A stretch of 64,000 nucleotides of DNA from Crocinitomicaceae bacterium (GTDB taxonomy: Bacteria > Bacteroidota > Bacteroidia > Flavobacteriales_D > Crocinitomicaceae). The DNA is taken from the NCBI GenBank assembly GCA_029251865.1, contig JAQXCN010000060.1, forward strand, positions 1 through 64,000. Reading direction: 5' to 3'. Shown piece after piece: positions 10,159 to 18,529 of this stretch. Numbering within the stretch: the first letter of the stretch is position 1; the number at the start of each line of letters is the position of its first letter. Under the pieces are notes generated by a model. The model made no database searches. It saw only the letters and a list, made by a program, of their open reading frames with translations, and was not told the origin of the DNA. Position numbers and translations under genes: made by a program.

Positions 10159-11049
10159 ATGCTAAAAAAGTTATATAATCATTCAGGACTGAGGGTTTTA
10201 CATGGGGTTTTTGAAGCAAAAGCCATGAGGAAACGCATTGTTAAAGAGGGGCTGCAGTCTATTGGTAAATTACCTGTTTCAAATCACAAAACTTCAGACA
10301 CCTTATTTATTCTTGGAAGTGGTTATTCGATTTCGGAAATAAGCGAATCTCAATGGAAGCAGATTGAAAAGCATGATACAATTGGATTCAATTCGTGGAT
10401 GTTTCATGATTACACCCCCACCTATTTTGCTATTGAAACACCTATGGCAGCGGAACATTTCAATGAGATGATAAACGAGCTGAATCGTAAAAAAGAGGAC
10501 TATAAAAATGTGCCTTTCATTATTCAATACCAGCATTATTTGCGTTCTCCTAACAATTATATAAACCTCGAACTTCCAAAAGAAAATATTTACTTCAATG
10601 CGCCTCTAATGCCCTACACGACATCAAATAGAATGTTAGATCTCTTACTTTCTTGGTGGGAGAAGCAACATACAAAAAACATGTCTTGGTTATTACATTA
10701 TGCCGGAAGCCTATCTTACATGATCGCAATGGGATATGTAATGAATTATAAAAAAATCATTCTTCTAGGTGTTGACCTGAATGATCCGAGATATTTTTTT
10801 GAACATCCCGATTCAAATGTGTTCACAAAAAAATTCGCCGCAATGCACAAATCTTTATTAAAAAGCTTAAAGCGATCAGGTTTAGACACTGTGAATGCAA
10901 AAACCACTAAAACATATGGCTGCCTTCCCATTGATCAATATCTCTATAAGTTTAATAGGATTATAAAAAAAAATGGCGTAGAATTATTTGCAGGTAACAA
11001 AAACTCAAAACTTGCGGAGGGATTACCGATATATGAATTTCCCAATTAA
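10159..11049 (+). CDS. Putative surface-glycan transferase, GT42/DUF115 (MptE-like) type fold
   Basis: A 296-residue protein that I cannot place firmly. After a basic N-terminus it has TLFILGSGYSISEI near residue 50, a Rossmann-like first strand. NSWMFHDYTPTYFAIETP follows, and YAGSLSYMIAMGYVMNYK then ILLGVDLNDPRYFFE lie near residues 180-215. This order (glycine-rich strand, then a strand/Y.F pair, then a second Rossmann strand ending GVDL) recalls Campylobacter CstII-like sialyltransferases (GT42) and DUF115/MptE-like proteins used in flagellin or surface glycosylation. Its position directly after a GT2 gene supports a glycosylation role. The family assignment is inference only. Confidence 0.5.
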   Translation: MLKKLYNHSGLRVLHGVFEAKAMRKRIVKEGLQSIGKLPVSNHKTSDTLFILGSGYSISEISESQWKQIEKHDTIGFNSWMFHDYTPTYFAIETPMAAEHFNEMINELNRKKEDYKNVPFIIQYQHYLRSPNNYINLELPKENIYFNAPLMPYTTSNRMLDLLLSWWEKQHTKNMSWLLHYAGSLSYMIAMGYVMNYKKIILLGVDLNDPRYFFEHPDSNVFTKKFAAMHKSLLKSLKRSGLDTVNAKTTKTYGCLPIDQYLYKFNRIIKKNGVELFAGNKNSKLAEGLPIYEFPN

Positions 11050-11066
11050 GACTTTGAAACTTTCGC

Positions 11067-13805
11067 TTACTTAAGAATAATCGGTTTTAGTGCGAAAGAA
11101 AAAACTACAAGGCAGAGCAATATCAGTAAAGATGAGCCAATCAAGGATGCTGTTTTTGCCTTATAAAAGGTTTGTGGCTCGTACTTCCAAACAATTTCAT
11201 TTTTACCTTTAGGTACATTTGCACCTCTCAGCACATAATTCACCCTAAAGTTTGGTGTCAACTTTCCATTTATGTAACAGTTCCAACCCTTTGGGTAATA
11301 AATTTCACTAAAAACTGCAAGTTGCATTGTTTTTGAATTTGATACATATTCAATTTGGTTGGCAGCATACTTAACCATTTTAATTGTTGCCGTCTCATCT
11401 CTATCGTTTGCGGAATTAACCGAACCAAAAGACTCGGAAATAACAGCTGTTCTGCTTAAATCCACGGTACTATCAGATAAGGCAAGTATTTCTTCGTTTG
11501 ATGTTTTGACCTTTTTCACATTGGACACAAACCAAGCATTACCAAAACGAAATGCATTTTCCACCGGTCTTTGATTTGGGTTTAAAATAATGTACTTTGT
11601 ATTAAGCATATTTAACGTAGGAGTTTTCTTAAATACACCTATACCTTGAGCATTAATGTTTTGTTGTAAATAAGCCATTTCCTGGCTAATCCTAAAATCT
11701 ATAACTTCTTGATAACGCTTTAACTTTGCGCCATGATAACCTCCGATGCTTTTGTGATAATAACTTGTTCTTGTTTCATTAAAGGGGTTACCTAGTGTCA
11801 ATACCCGATAGTTCGTGTTCTGGTTTAATACGCCATATTGGGTAATAAGGTCTATTAACTTTTCATTATTCACTGCTTTGTAATAAAAATGATCGGATAA
11901 AGACGATCGAAAAACGGATACCAATTTGTCATATTTGTCAACCTTAGATTTTTCAGCATTCAGAATAAATTGATCTGCAGGAGAAGGCATTTGAGGTGGC
12001 AATAATGAAAGAGCTGCAGGTTCAAAACTTTCGTAAGGAATTCGATCCTCAACATCATCCATAAAACCCGCGGAAATAACATTCGAAATTTGATCAGCAT
12101 CTCGATCTTCTGAACTTTCTTCTGTATTGAGATATCGCTTAGAAATCGAAATATTATCCCCTATTGCAAAGGCCCCGAGAAGTATACAAAGTCCAAAACT
12201 AAAAGAATTTTTGCGGTAGTAGAATAAGACACTTATTAGGGTAAGTAATGCTAGACCCAACGCTCTTAATGCATCTTTTTTAAACAGAAATATACGTGCG
12301 TCCTTCATTGCAGATTTTAAGCCAATAAAATATTCTTTAGCATCTGGTTGATTTTGAGCAGCCTCTGCAAAGAGTTTTGATTCGTTATCAGATATAAAAT
12401 TCCCACTTAAATTTGGTGCAAAGGCCATAATGACAAAAAATAATAGAACTACCCCTGCAGTACCGTAGACCTTTTTTGAATTTGTAAAAGAAAACTGCTT
12501 TTTAATTAGACCATCCACAAACAATACCGCTATCATAGGTATAATGAGCTGTATTAAAATCAAAATCATCTTAGAATCTCTAAACTTATTGTACAACGGG
12601 AATTTATTGATAAAAAATGCATTAATACCCTCTGGATCATTTGAGGCTAAAAGCATTACCAATACCATCATTACAATTAATGGCCATTTTATACTGTCTT
12701 TCAAGAAAACAACGCCAAAAATGAATAAAACAAAAAGAACAACACCGAAATAGAAAGCACCACCGCTAAAGCGTTGACCTCCCCAATACGTACTTTGACT
12801 TAAAAAGGTTTTGTCGTCTGCAAATGAGGTCTCTTTTTCTACATCTCGCTCTGCCATGTATTCTACAACCGCCTCATTGTTTCCAAATGGCGCTCCTTTT
12901 TCACCTCTTGCATTTGGAATAAGCATTGATAGTAATTCTCCACCTCCGTAATTGTATTCGAGTATATAATCCGTATCCAAACCTGTTTGTTTAGAGTTCT
13001 CTTTTTTGGAACCATCGGGTTCAATGGTTAAAGTTGTTGCTCCTCTCGTTGTAAAAGCGCTGTATTCTTGGGTGGGTAAAAGACTAGAGGCATTGGATAG
13101 CAGAGCGAGTGCGGCCGCTACAATTAGTAGCCCACTAGTATAGAAAAACTCGCGTGTGTGTTTCATTTTAACACAACGATAAAGCTCACCTATACCAATA
13201 AAAACACAGGCAAAAACAAGATAATAAGTCATCTGGGGGTGGTTTGCCATCAAATTCAAACCTAGAAACAGGGAGAAAACAGCAGCTCCAAGAAACATTT
13301 TCCCGCGAAATGCCAGAATAAGTCCCCCGATAGTTGGGGCGATATAGGCAATGGTATTTACCTTCGTAATGTGACCCGCACCGATATATAAAATATTAAT
13401 TGTACAAAAACCATAGGCGACTGCGGCTCCGATTCCTAACCACGGATTCACTCTTAAGCATAAGGCAAAAATATAAAAGCCAAGCATTACCGTAAATAAT
13501 ATTGCACAAGATTTAGGCAAACCGAGTTTTATGACTCGATCCACATAGGAAAGAACATTACTTTTATCATAAACTAGAATTTGATAGGCAGGCATGCCAC
13601 CAAACATAGCGTTTGTCCACAAAGGATCCTCGTCGTTAACGACATGGTGATCCAAGATTTCCTTGGACATACCCTGATATTGCTTGACATCAGACTGTTT
13701 CAAACTGTAACCTTGAAATAAGGGCGAAAAGAACACACCTGAGAAGAATACAAATACTATTATTGCAACAAAATGAGGAAGCGCTGATTTTAAATGATCT
13801 TTCAT
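11067..13805 (-). CDS. YfhO family large membrane protein
   Basis: A 912-residue membrane protein. The N-terminal two thirds hold about a dozen transmembrane helices in a GT-C-like layout (PLFQGYSLKQSDVKQYQGMSKE in the first periplasmic loop, then NPWLGIGAAVAYGFCTINIL). A large soluble part covers roughly residues 560-870, with EIYYPKGWNCYINGK late in it, and a last helix lies at the C-terminus. YfhO proteins are implicated in glycosylating envelope polymers, such as lipoteichoic acid in Gram-positives; the substrate in Bacteroidota is not established. It converges with the putative transferase gene (17-base gap) and lies three bases downstream of the broken sigma-54 regulator. Confidence 0.9.
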   Translation of the reverse strand: MKDHLKSALPHFVAIIVFVFFSGVFFSPLFQGYSLKQSDVKQYQGMSKEILDHHVVNDEDPLWTNAMFGGMPAYQILVYDKSNVLSYVDRVIKLGLPKSCAILFTVMLGFYIFALCLRVNPWLGIGAAVAYGFCTINILYIGAGHITKVNTIAYIAPTIGGLILAFRGKMFLGAAVFSLFLGLNLMANHPQMTYYLVFACVFIGIGELYRCVKMKHTREFFYTSGLLIVAAALALLSNASSLLPTQEYSAFTTRGATTLTIEPDGSKKENSKQTGLDTDYILEYNYGGGELLSMLIPNARGEKGAPFGNNEAVVEYMAERDVEKETSFADDKTFLSQSTYWGGQRFSGGAFYFGVVLFVLFIFGVVFLKDSIKWPLIVMMVLVMLLASNDPEGINAFFINKFPLYNKFRDSKMILILIQLIIPMIAVLFVDGLIKKQFSFTNSKKVYGTAGVVLLFFVIMAFAPNLSGNFISDNESKLFAEAAQNQPDAKEYFIGLKSAMKDARIFLFKKDALRALGLALLTLISVLFYYRKNSFSFGLCILLGAFAIGDNISISKRYLNTEESSEDRDADQISNVISAGFMDDVEDRIPYESFEPAALSLLPPQMPSPADQFILNAEKSKVDKYDKLVSVFRSSLSDHFYYKAVNNEKLIDLITQYGVLNQNTNYRVLTLGNPFNETRTSYYHKSIGGYHGAKLKRYQEVIDFRISQEMAYLQQNINAQGIGVFKKTPTLNMLNTKYIILNPNQRPVENAFRFGNAWFVSNVKKVKTSNEEILALSDSTVDLSRTAVISESFGSVNSANDRDETATIKMVKYAANQIEYVSNSKTMQLAVFSEIYYPKGWNCYINGKLTPNFRVNYVLRGANVPKGKNEIVWKYEPQTFYKAKTASLIGSSLLILLCLVVFSFALKPIILK

Positions 13806-13808
13806 TTT

Positions 13809-14975
13809 CTATCGTTTTGAATTTGAGTACATTTTCACATCTTCGGCTGAAATCACTGGCCCACAAAGAATAACAAGACGTTCAATAATGTTTCGAAGCT
13901 CTCTAATATTCCCTGTCCAATCAATACTTTTCAGTGCAATCAATGCTTTCTCATCGAAGGATTTCAAAGGTATCCCTTGATCTGCACAGACCATTTTAAT
14001 AAAGTGATTTGCGAGTAAAGGAATATCATCTGAACGATCATTTAAAGAAGGAACATGTATAATTATAACAGCTAATCGATGGAATAAATCCTCTCTAAAC
14101 CGCCCCTCCTCTATTTCTTTACGAAGGTCTTTATTTGTTGCCGCCAATACGCGACAATCCACTTTTATATCTTTCTCACTTCCAACGCGTTGAATCACAT
14201 TTTCTTGAAGTGCTCGCAATACTTTTGCTTGGGCACTGAGAGACATGTCTCCTATTTCATCAAGGAATAAGGTACCACCTGAAGCAAGCTGAAACTTTCC
14301 TTTTTTGTCTTTAACAGCAGATGTAAAGGCTCCTTTTTCATGACCAAATTATTCACTTTCGATAAGTTCTGACGGTATTGCAGCACAATTAACCTCGACG
14401 AAAGGCATTTTTTTACGACCAGAAAAATCATGTAATGAACGTGCTACTAATTCTTTACCAGAACCATTGCCACCTGTAATCATTACACGCGCATCAGAAG
14501 GTGCAACCTTTTCGATCATTTCTTTGATTGCATAAATTTCAGGCGTTTCACCAATTATGGCGGATCCTTTAAACTTTTTAACCGTCTTTTTTAAGGTTTT
14601 GGTTTCTGCTACCAAAGAATTTCGATCCTTCGCGTTTCTTAAGGTGACGAGAATACGATTTAAATCAAGGGGTTTTTCAATAAAATCAAATGCACCGTCT
14701 TTAATTGCCTGAACAGCGGTATCAATAGTCCCGTGCCCACTAATCATGATGATTGGCGATTCTATATTCAGTTGCATTGCTTTAGCTAAAAATTCTAAAC
14801 CATCCATTGCAGGCATTTTAATATCACAAAAAATAAGATCAAAATCTTTTTGCTGACTCAAGGCTAAGCCTTGCTTGCCATCCTCTGCCTCTTGAACAAC
14901 ACATTCCTCAAATTCTAATATTTCCTTCAACGCCCTTCTTATGGCGCGCTCATCATCTATTATCAATACATTCAT
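13809..14975 (-). pseudogene. NtrC-type sigma-54 response regulator interrupted by one in-frame TAA
   Basis: Two ORF-track entries (14349-14975 and 13809-14246) lie in one frame and form a single gene of 388 codons. The receiver domain is complete, with the phosphoacceptor in FCDIKMPAMDG (Asp51). The AAA+ domain has Walker A GGNGSGKE, then VNCAAIPSELIESE. The next codon, expected to be Leu in the family motif ESELFGHEKG, is TAA (14349-14351 on the minus strand). The frame continues with FGHEKGAFTSA, GGTLFLDEIGDMS (Walker B) and RFREDLFHRL (arginine finger). One base (TTA to TAA) explains the break, so it is a young pseudogene or a sequence error. The C-terminus ends soon after NIRELRNIIERLVIL, without a Fis-type helix-turn-helix. 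Confidence 0.85.
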
Positions 14976-14977
14976 AA

Positions 14978-15631
14978 CTATCTAACTTTTCGTTCCAGCA
15001 TAGGAACAAATTTAAATGTTCCATATTCCTCTTGAGAAATTTGACCATTTAAGTCTTTTTTAATTTTTAACATTTTTTGTTCTGCACCATCTCCAACAGG
15101 AATCACAAGGATTCCACCATTTTTTAGTTGCTTCAACAACTCATTTGGGATTTCTGGGGCTCCACAAGTTACCAAAATTCTATCGTAGGGAGCATATGCC
15201 TTTTTTCCCTGATACCCATCTCCGAAAAATAAACGCGCAGGAAATCTAAAATAATCTACCATTAACTTAGCCTTTCTGTGAAGCTCTTTATGCCTTTCGA
15301 TACTAAATACTTTTACGCCTAATGCTGCAAGAATACATGTCTGAAACCCTGAACCCGAACCAATTTCTAAAACTTTGTCTCCTTTGCTCAACTCTAAAAG
15401 TTGGGTTTGAAAAGCAACTGTAAATGGATGTGATATAGTTTGACCTGAACCTATTTGAAAGGCCATATTTGTATAGGCTTGCTCATCAAATGCAAGATCC
15501 AAAAAAAAGTGTCTTGGAACTTGATCAAACGCTTTCAATATCCTATCATCATTAATTCCCATTTCTTTTAATGCAGCGATTAATATTTTACGTTTTCCCT
15601 TGTGCTTAAAAGAATCCTTTAGGTGGTGCAT
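14978..15631 (-). CDS. pcm: Protein-L-isoaspartate O-methyltransferase
   Basis: A 217-residue repair methyltransferase that uses SAM to methylate L-isoaspartyl residues in damaged proteins. Recognisable blocks are MGINDDRILKAFDQVPRHFF near the N-terminus, IGSGQTISHPFTVAFQTQLL, the SAM-binding VLEIGSGSGFQTCILAALG, and ILVTCGAPEIPNELLKQLK near residue 155. Length and motif order are standard for Pcm. It lies two bases upstream of the sigma-54 regulator and is probably co-transcribed with it. Upstream is the 136-base gap before the divergent polysaccharide locus. Confidence 0.93.
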   Translation of the reverse strand: MHHLKDSFKHKGKRKILIAALKEMGINDDRILKAFDQVPRHFFLDLAFDEQAYTNMAFQIGSGQTISHPFTVAFQTQLLELSKGDKVLEIGSGSGFQTCILAALGVKVFSIERHKELHRKAKLMVDYFRFPARLFFGDGYQGKKAYAPYDRILVTCGAPEIPNELLKQLKNGGILVIPVGDGAEQKMLKIKKDLNGQISQEEYGTFKFVPMLERKVR

Positions 15632-15709
15632 TGAATTTTATGGTTTAAATGGTAAAATATCATTTGTTAATTTTAATCTAAAACAAATTAAACCCCAAAA
15701 TTAACAGTT

Positions 15710-15730
15710 TTAAGGAGGATACCTCTTTAA
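15710..15730. repeat. Inverted repeat in the leader of the polysaccharide locus
   Basis: TTAAGGAGG, three bases, then CCTCTTTAA form a 9-bp stem with one G-T pair. It lies 37 bases before the upxY-like start codon and directly before the -7-like box. It is placed where an operator would overlap the promoter. It might also terminate transcription coming from the left, though pcm runs the other way. The gap also holds AT-rich DNA with nothing else recognisable. Confidence 0.5.
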
Positions 15731-15735
15731 ATTCT

Positions 15736-15743
15736 TAACTTTA
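15736..15743 (+). promoter_or_regulatory. Candidate -7-like box for the polysaccharide locus
   Basis: TAACTTTA, followed by CAC, differs from TAnnTTTG only in the last base. It lies 24 bases before the ATG of the first gene of the locus and is nearly identical to the string upstream of alaS. A clear -33 TTG is missing; the inverted repeat at 15710-15730 occupies that area instead. Confidence 0.4.
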
Positions 15744-15767
15744 CACAAGATTTAGAATCAGCTAAAA

Positions 15768-16298
15768 ATGAACGATACTCCTGCCAAAAATTGGTATGTG
15801 ATAAAAACTTTGAGCCGAGCAGAAAAAAAAACTGCCGAAAGATTGACTGATACTCACTATGAGGTTTATCTTCCATTGCAAACAACTATAAAACAATGGA
15901 GTGATCGAAAAAAGAAAGTAGAAGTCCCACTTATCCCCGGAGTTATTTTTGTTTATTGTGTAGAAAACGCACTCATAAAATTGTATAGTTTTCAAGGTAT
16001 TTACTCAATACTAAAGCTTTCAGGTAAATTTGCAATCGTTCGCGAAAACGAAATAAAAAATCTTAAACTCTTACTGAAAGATCACGTAGAACTAAAGGAA
16101 GAAGATTTCGAAACTGTTAGCAAAGGTGAACTTGTTGAAGTTATTCAAGGACCTTTACAGGGAATTACTGCAACATCTATCGAGCAGCAACGTAATTATA
16201 AATTAATCATACAATTTGAAAGTATAGGAAGGCAGTTTGTTTTTCATGTTCCGCGCTCTCAAGTTAGAAAAATCAAAGAAAAATCGCCCAATCTTTGA
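15768..16298 (+). CDS. UpxY-type transcription antiterminator (NusG paralogue)
   Basis: A 176-residue NusG-like protein. The NGN domain opens with NWYVIKTLSRAEKKTAERL and continues with YEVYLPLQTTIKQWSDRKKKVEVPLIPGVIFV, as in UpxY/RfaH-type specialised antiterminators. A KOW-like segment, ELVEVIQGPLQGITAT, lies near residues 121-136. In Bacteroides such proteins are encoded first in a capsule operon and let RNA polymerase read through that long operon. Its position as first gene of a ~27-kb co-directional glycan locus fits this role. No UpxZ-like inhibitor gene follows it. An inverted repeat and a promoter-like box lie just upstream. Confidence 0.9.
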   Translation: MNDTPAKNWYVIKTLSRAEKKTAERLTDTHYEVYLPLQTTIKQWSDRKKKVEVPLIPGVIFVYCVENALIKLYSFQGIYSILKLSGKFAIVRENEIKNLKLLLKDHVELKEEDFETVSKGELVEVIQGPLQGITATSIEQQRNYKLIIQFESIGRQFVFHVPRSQVRKIKEKSPNL

Positions 16299-16359
16299 TG
16301 TTTAACATGTGTTGTCCATTTCTTGTAATGGGACTCACAATCGGCGAAGCCATATAAAA

Positions 16360-17337
16360 ATGAAAATATTAGTTACAGGAGGAGCAGGTTTCATTGGAAG
16401 CAATACTTGTGAAGATTTAGTTCATAACGGTCATCATGTAATCTGTCTCGATAATTTTTTAACGGGCAAGAGAGAAAATATTAGTCATCTTGTGTCAAAT
16501 GAGCAATTTACACTTGTCGAGGGTGACATCCGTGATATTGATTCATGCAGAAAAGCAGTCCAAGGAGCGGATGTTGTTTTACATCTGGCTGCACTAGGGT
16601 CAGTACCTCGTTCTATTTCAGATCCAGTTACGACAAATGACATCAACATAAATGGCACGTTGAACATGATTGTAGCAACACGAGATGCTGGAATTAAAAG
16701 ATTTGTTTATGCAGCAAGTTCATCAACTTATGGTGATTCAGAAAGCCTACCAAAAGTCGAGCATATTATTGGAAAACCTCTATCTCCATATGCCATAACC
16801 AAATATGTCGGAGAACTTTACGCTGATGTTTTTTCTAAAACCTATGATATGGAGTGTATTGGCTTGCGTTATTTTAATGTCTTCGGAAGACGACAAGACC
16901 CAAAAGGAGCATATGCCGCTGTTATTCCGAAGTTTACAGCTCTTCTTCTTCAACATCAAGCACCAATAATAAATGGAGATGGTTCCTTTTCGAGAGACTT
17001 CACTTACATCGATAACGTCATTCAAATTAATAAACTCGCATTGTTTACAGAAAACAAAGAAGCGCTCAACCAAGTATACAACGTGGCATATGGAGAAAGT
17101 TCGACATTGAATGACCTTTATGATGAAATTAAAGTAAACCTTTCCAAGTTTGACTCGGAGATTGCAAACATAGTTTCAATACATGGACCAAATAGAACAG
17201 GAGACATACCTCATTCATTGGCATCTATTGATAAAGCCAAAGAATTATTGCATTACAATCCTGAGTTTTCTCTTGAAACAGGGTTAAAAGAGGCAATGCT
17301 CTGGTATTGGGAACATAAATCAACCCTTGAAGCCTAA
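16360..17337 (+). CDS. UDP-N-acetylglucosamine 4-epimerase (WbpP/Gne-like, extended SDR)
   Basis: A 325-residue NAD-dependent sugar epimerase. The ORF track starts at a GTG (16309); I choose ATG 16360 because the NAD site KILVTGGAGFIGSNTCEDL must follow the start directly in this family. The catalytic SSSTYGDSESLPK and Y-x3-K (SPYAITKYVGELYAD) are present. FNVFGRRQDPKGAYAAVIPKF and GDGSFSRDFTYIDN closely match WbpP-like enzymes, which interconvert UDP-GlcNAc and UDP-GalNAc. It would supply GalNAc-type sugar for the repeat unit. Its last base overlaps the next start codon. Confidence 0.9.
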   Translation: MKILVTGGAGFIGSNTCEDLVHNGHHVICLDNFLTGKRENISHLVSNEQFTLVEGDIRDIDSCRKAVQGADVVLHLAALGSVPRSISDPVTTNDININGTLNMIVATRDAGIKRFVYAASSSTYGDSESLPKVEHIIGKPLSPYAITKYVGELYADVFSKTYDMECIGLRYFNVFGRRQDPKGAYAAVIPKFTALLLQHQAPIINGDGSFSRDFTYIDNVIQINKLALFTENKEALNQVYNVAYGESSTLNDLYDEIKVNLSKFDSEIANIVSIHGPNRTGDIPHSLASIDKAKELLHYNPEFSLETGLKEAMLWYWEHKSTLEA

Positions 17338-18524
17338 TGAATATTTTAAATTTAATTGGCAGAAAAAATCCTTTATTCGAAACGGATATTTCAACGAAGG
17401 CTCAGCAAATTTCTAAAAATGTATCCTCAAGTACATTTTTGGTTTTAGGAGGTGCAGGTTCTATTGGCCAAGCCGTAGTTAAAGAGATTTTTAAAAGAGG
17501 TCCGAAAAAACTGCATGTTGTCGATATTAGTGAAAATAATCTTGCGGAACTCGTTCGAGACATTAGAAGTTCATTTGGTTATATATCAGGAGATTTTCAA
17601 ACATTTGCTTTAGATATTGGCTCATCGACATATGACGCTTTTATTGAAAAGGATGGAGAATATGACTATGTATTGAACCTTTCCGCACTCAAACATGTGC
17701 GCAGTGAGAAAGACCCTTTCACTTTAATGCGTATGATTGAAGTGAATATTTTGAATACAGAAAAGACAATACAACAAGCGATTGATAAAGGAAGTAAAAA
17801 ATATTTTTGTGTTTCAACGGATAAGGCAGCGAACCCTGTAAATATGATGGGTGCTTCAAAGCGGATAATGGAAAAATTTCTTTTAAGGAAAAGTAGTGAA
17901 ATAGCCATTTCTACTGCAAGATTTGCAAATGTTGCCTTCTCTGACGGTTCTCTTTTACACAGTTTTAAGCAACGTTTAGACAAACAGCAGCCTATCGTTG
18001 CCCCTACGGATGTTAAAAGGTACTTTGTTACCCCAGAGGAATCAGGACAACTCTGTTTGATGTCATGCTTATTTGGGGACACAAGGGATATATTCTTCCC
18101 TAAACTTTCGCGAGAATTGGATCTCATTACCTTTTCATCAATTGCAGAAAAGTTTTTAAATGCTCAAGGCTATGAAGTTCATATTTGTGATTCAGAAAAA
18201 CAAGCACGATCAGTAGTTTCAAATGACATATTATCAAAAAAATGGCCCTGCTTTTTTACCCTGTCAGATACAACAGGAGAAAAAAGCTTTGAGGAATTCT
18301 ATATGCCAAATGAAACACTTGACTTACAAACATTTGAAAAACTTGGCATCGTCAAAAGTGAGGCGGATTTCAATAATGACCAATTAAATTATTTTCTCGA
18401 TAGCATAGAAACTATGAGAAATCAAAATTCTTGGAGTAAAGAGTCAATCGTATCTTTATTTTTCGAAATGCTGCCTGAACTTAATTATGAAGACAAAGGC
18501 AAGTACTTAGATTCAAAAATGTAA
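17337..18524 (+). CDS. legB: Nucleotide-sugar 4,6-dehydratase (LegB/CapD-type, inverting or retaining)
   Basis: A 395-residue SDR enzyme. It has FLVLGGAGSIGQAVVKEIF near residues 34-52, then LNLSALKHVRSEKDP, and CVSTDKAANPVNMMGASKR, where Met replaces the usual catalytic Tyr. That Ser-Met-Lys arrangement is known from the WbpM/CapD group of UDP-GlcNAc 4,6-dehydratases. Placed directly before a LegC-type aminotransferase, an acetyltransferase, NeuB and NeuC homologues, it most likely makes the 4-keto-6-deoxy intermediate of legionaminic acid synthesis. The nucleotide (UDP or GDP) is not certain; the PtmE-like gene downstream favours GDP. Confidence 0.88.
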   Translation: MNILNLIGRKNPLFETDISTKAQQISKNVSSSTFLVLGGAGSIGQAVVKEIFKRGPKKLHVVDISENNLAELVRDIRSSFGYISGDFQTFALDIGSSTYDAFIEKDGEYDYVLNLSALKHVRSEKDPFTLMRMIEVNILNTEKTIQQAIDKGSKKYFCVSTDKAANPVNMMGASKRIMEKFLLRKSSEIAISTARFANVAFSDGSLLHSFKQRLDKQQPIVAPTDVKRYFVTPEESGQLCLMSCLFGDTRDIFFPKLSRELDLITFSSIAEKFLNAQGYEVHICDSEKQARSVVSNDILSKKWPCFFTLSDTTGEKSFEEFYMPNETLDLQTFEKLGIVKSEADFNNDQLNYFLDSIETMRNQNSWSKESIVSLFFEMLPELNYEDKGKYLDSKM

Positions 18525-18529
18525 AGTAG

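Noticed and set aside
17666-18127. 153-residue minus-strand ORF
   Set aside because: It is antisense to the 4,6-dehydratase gene and carries no recognisable motif.
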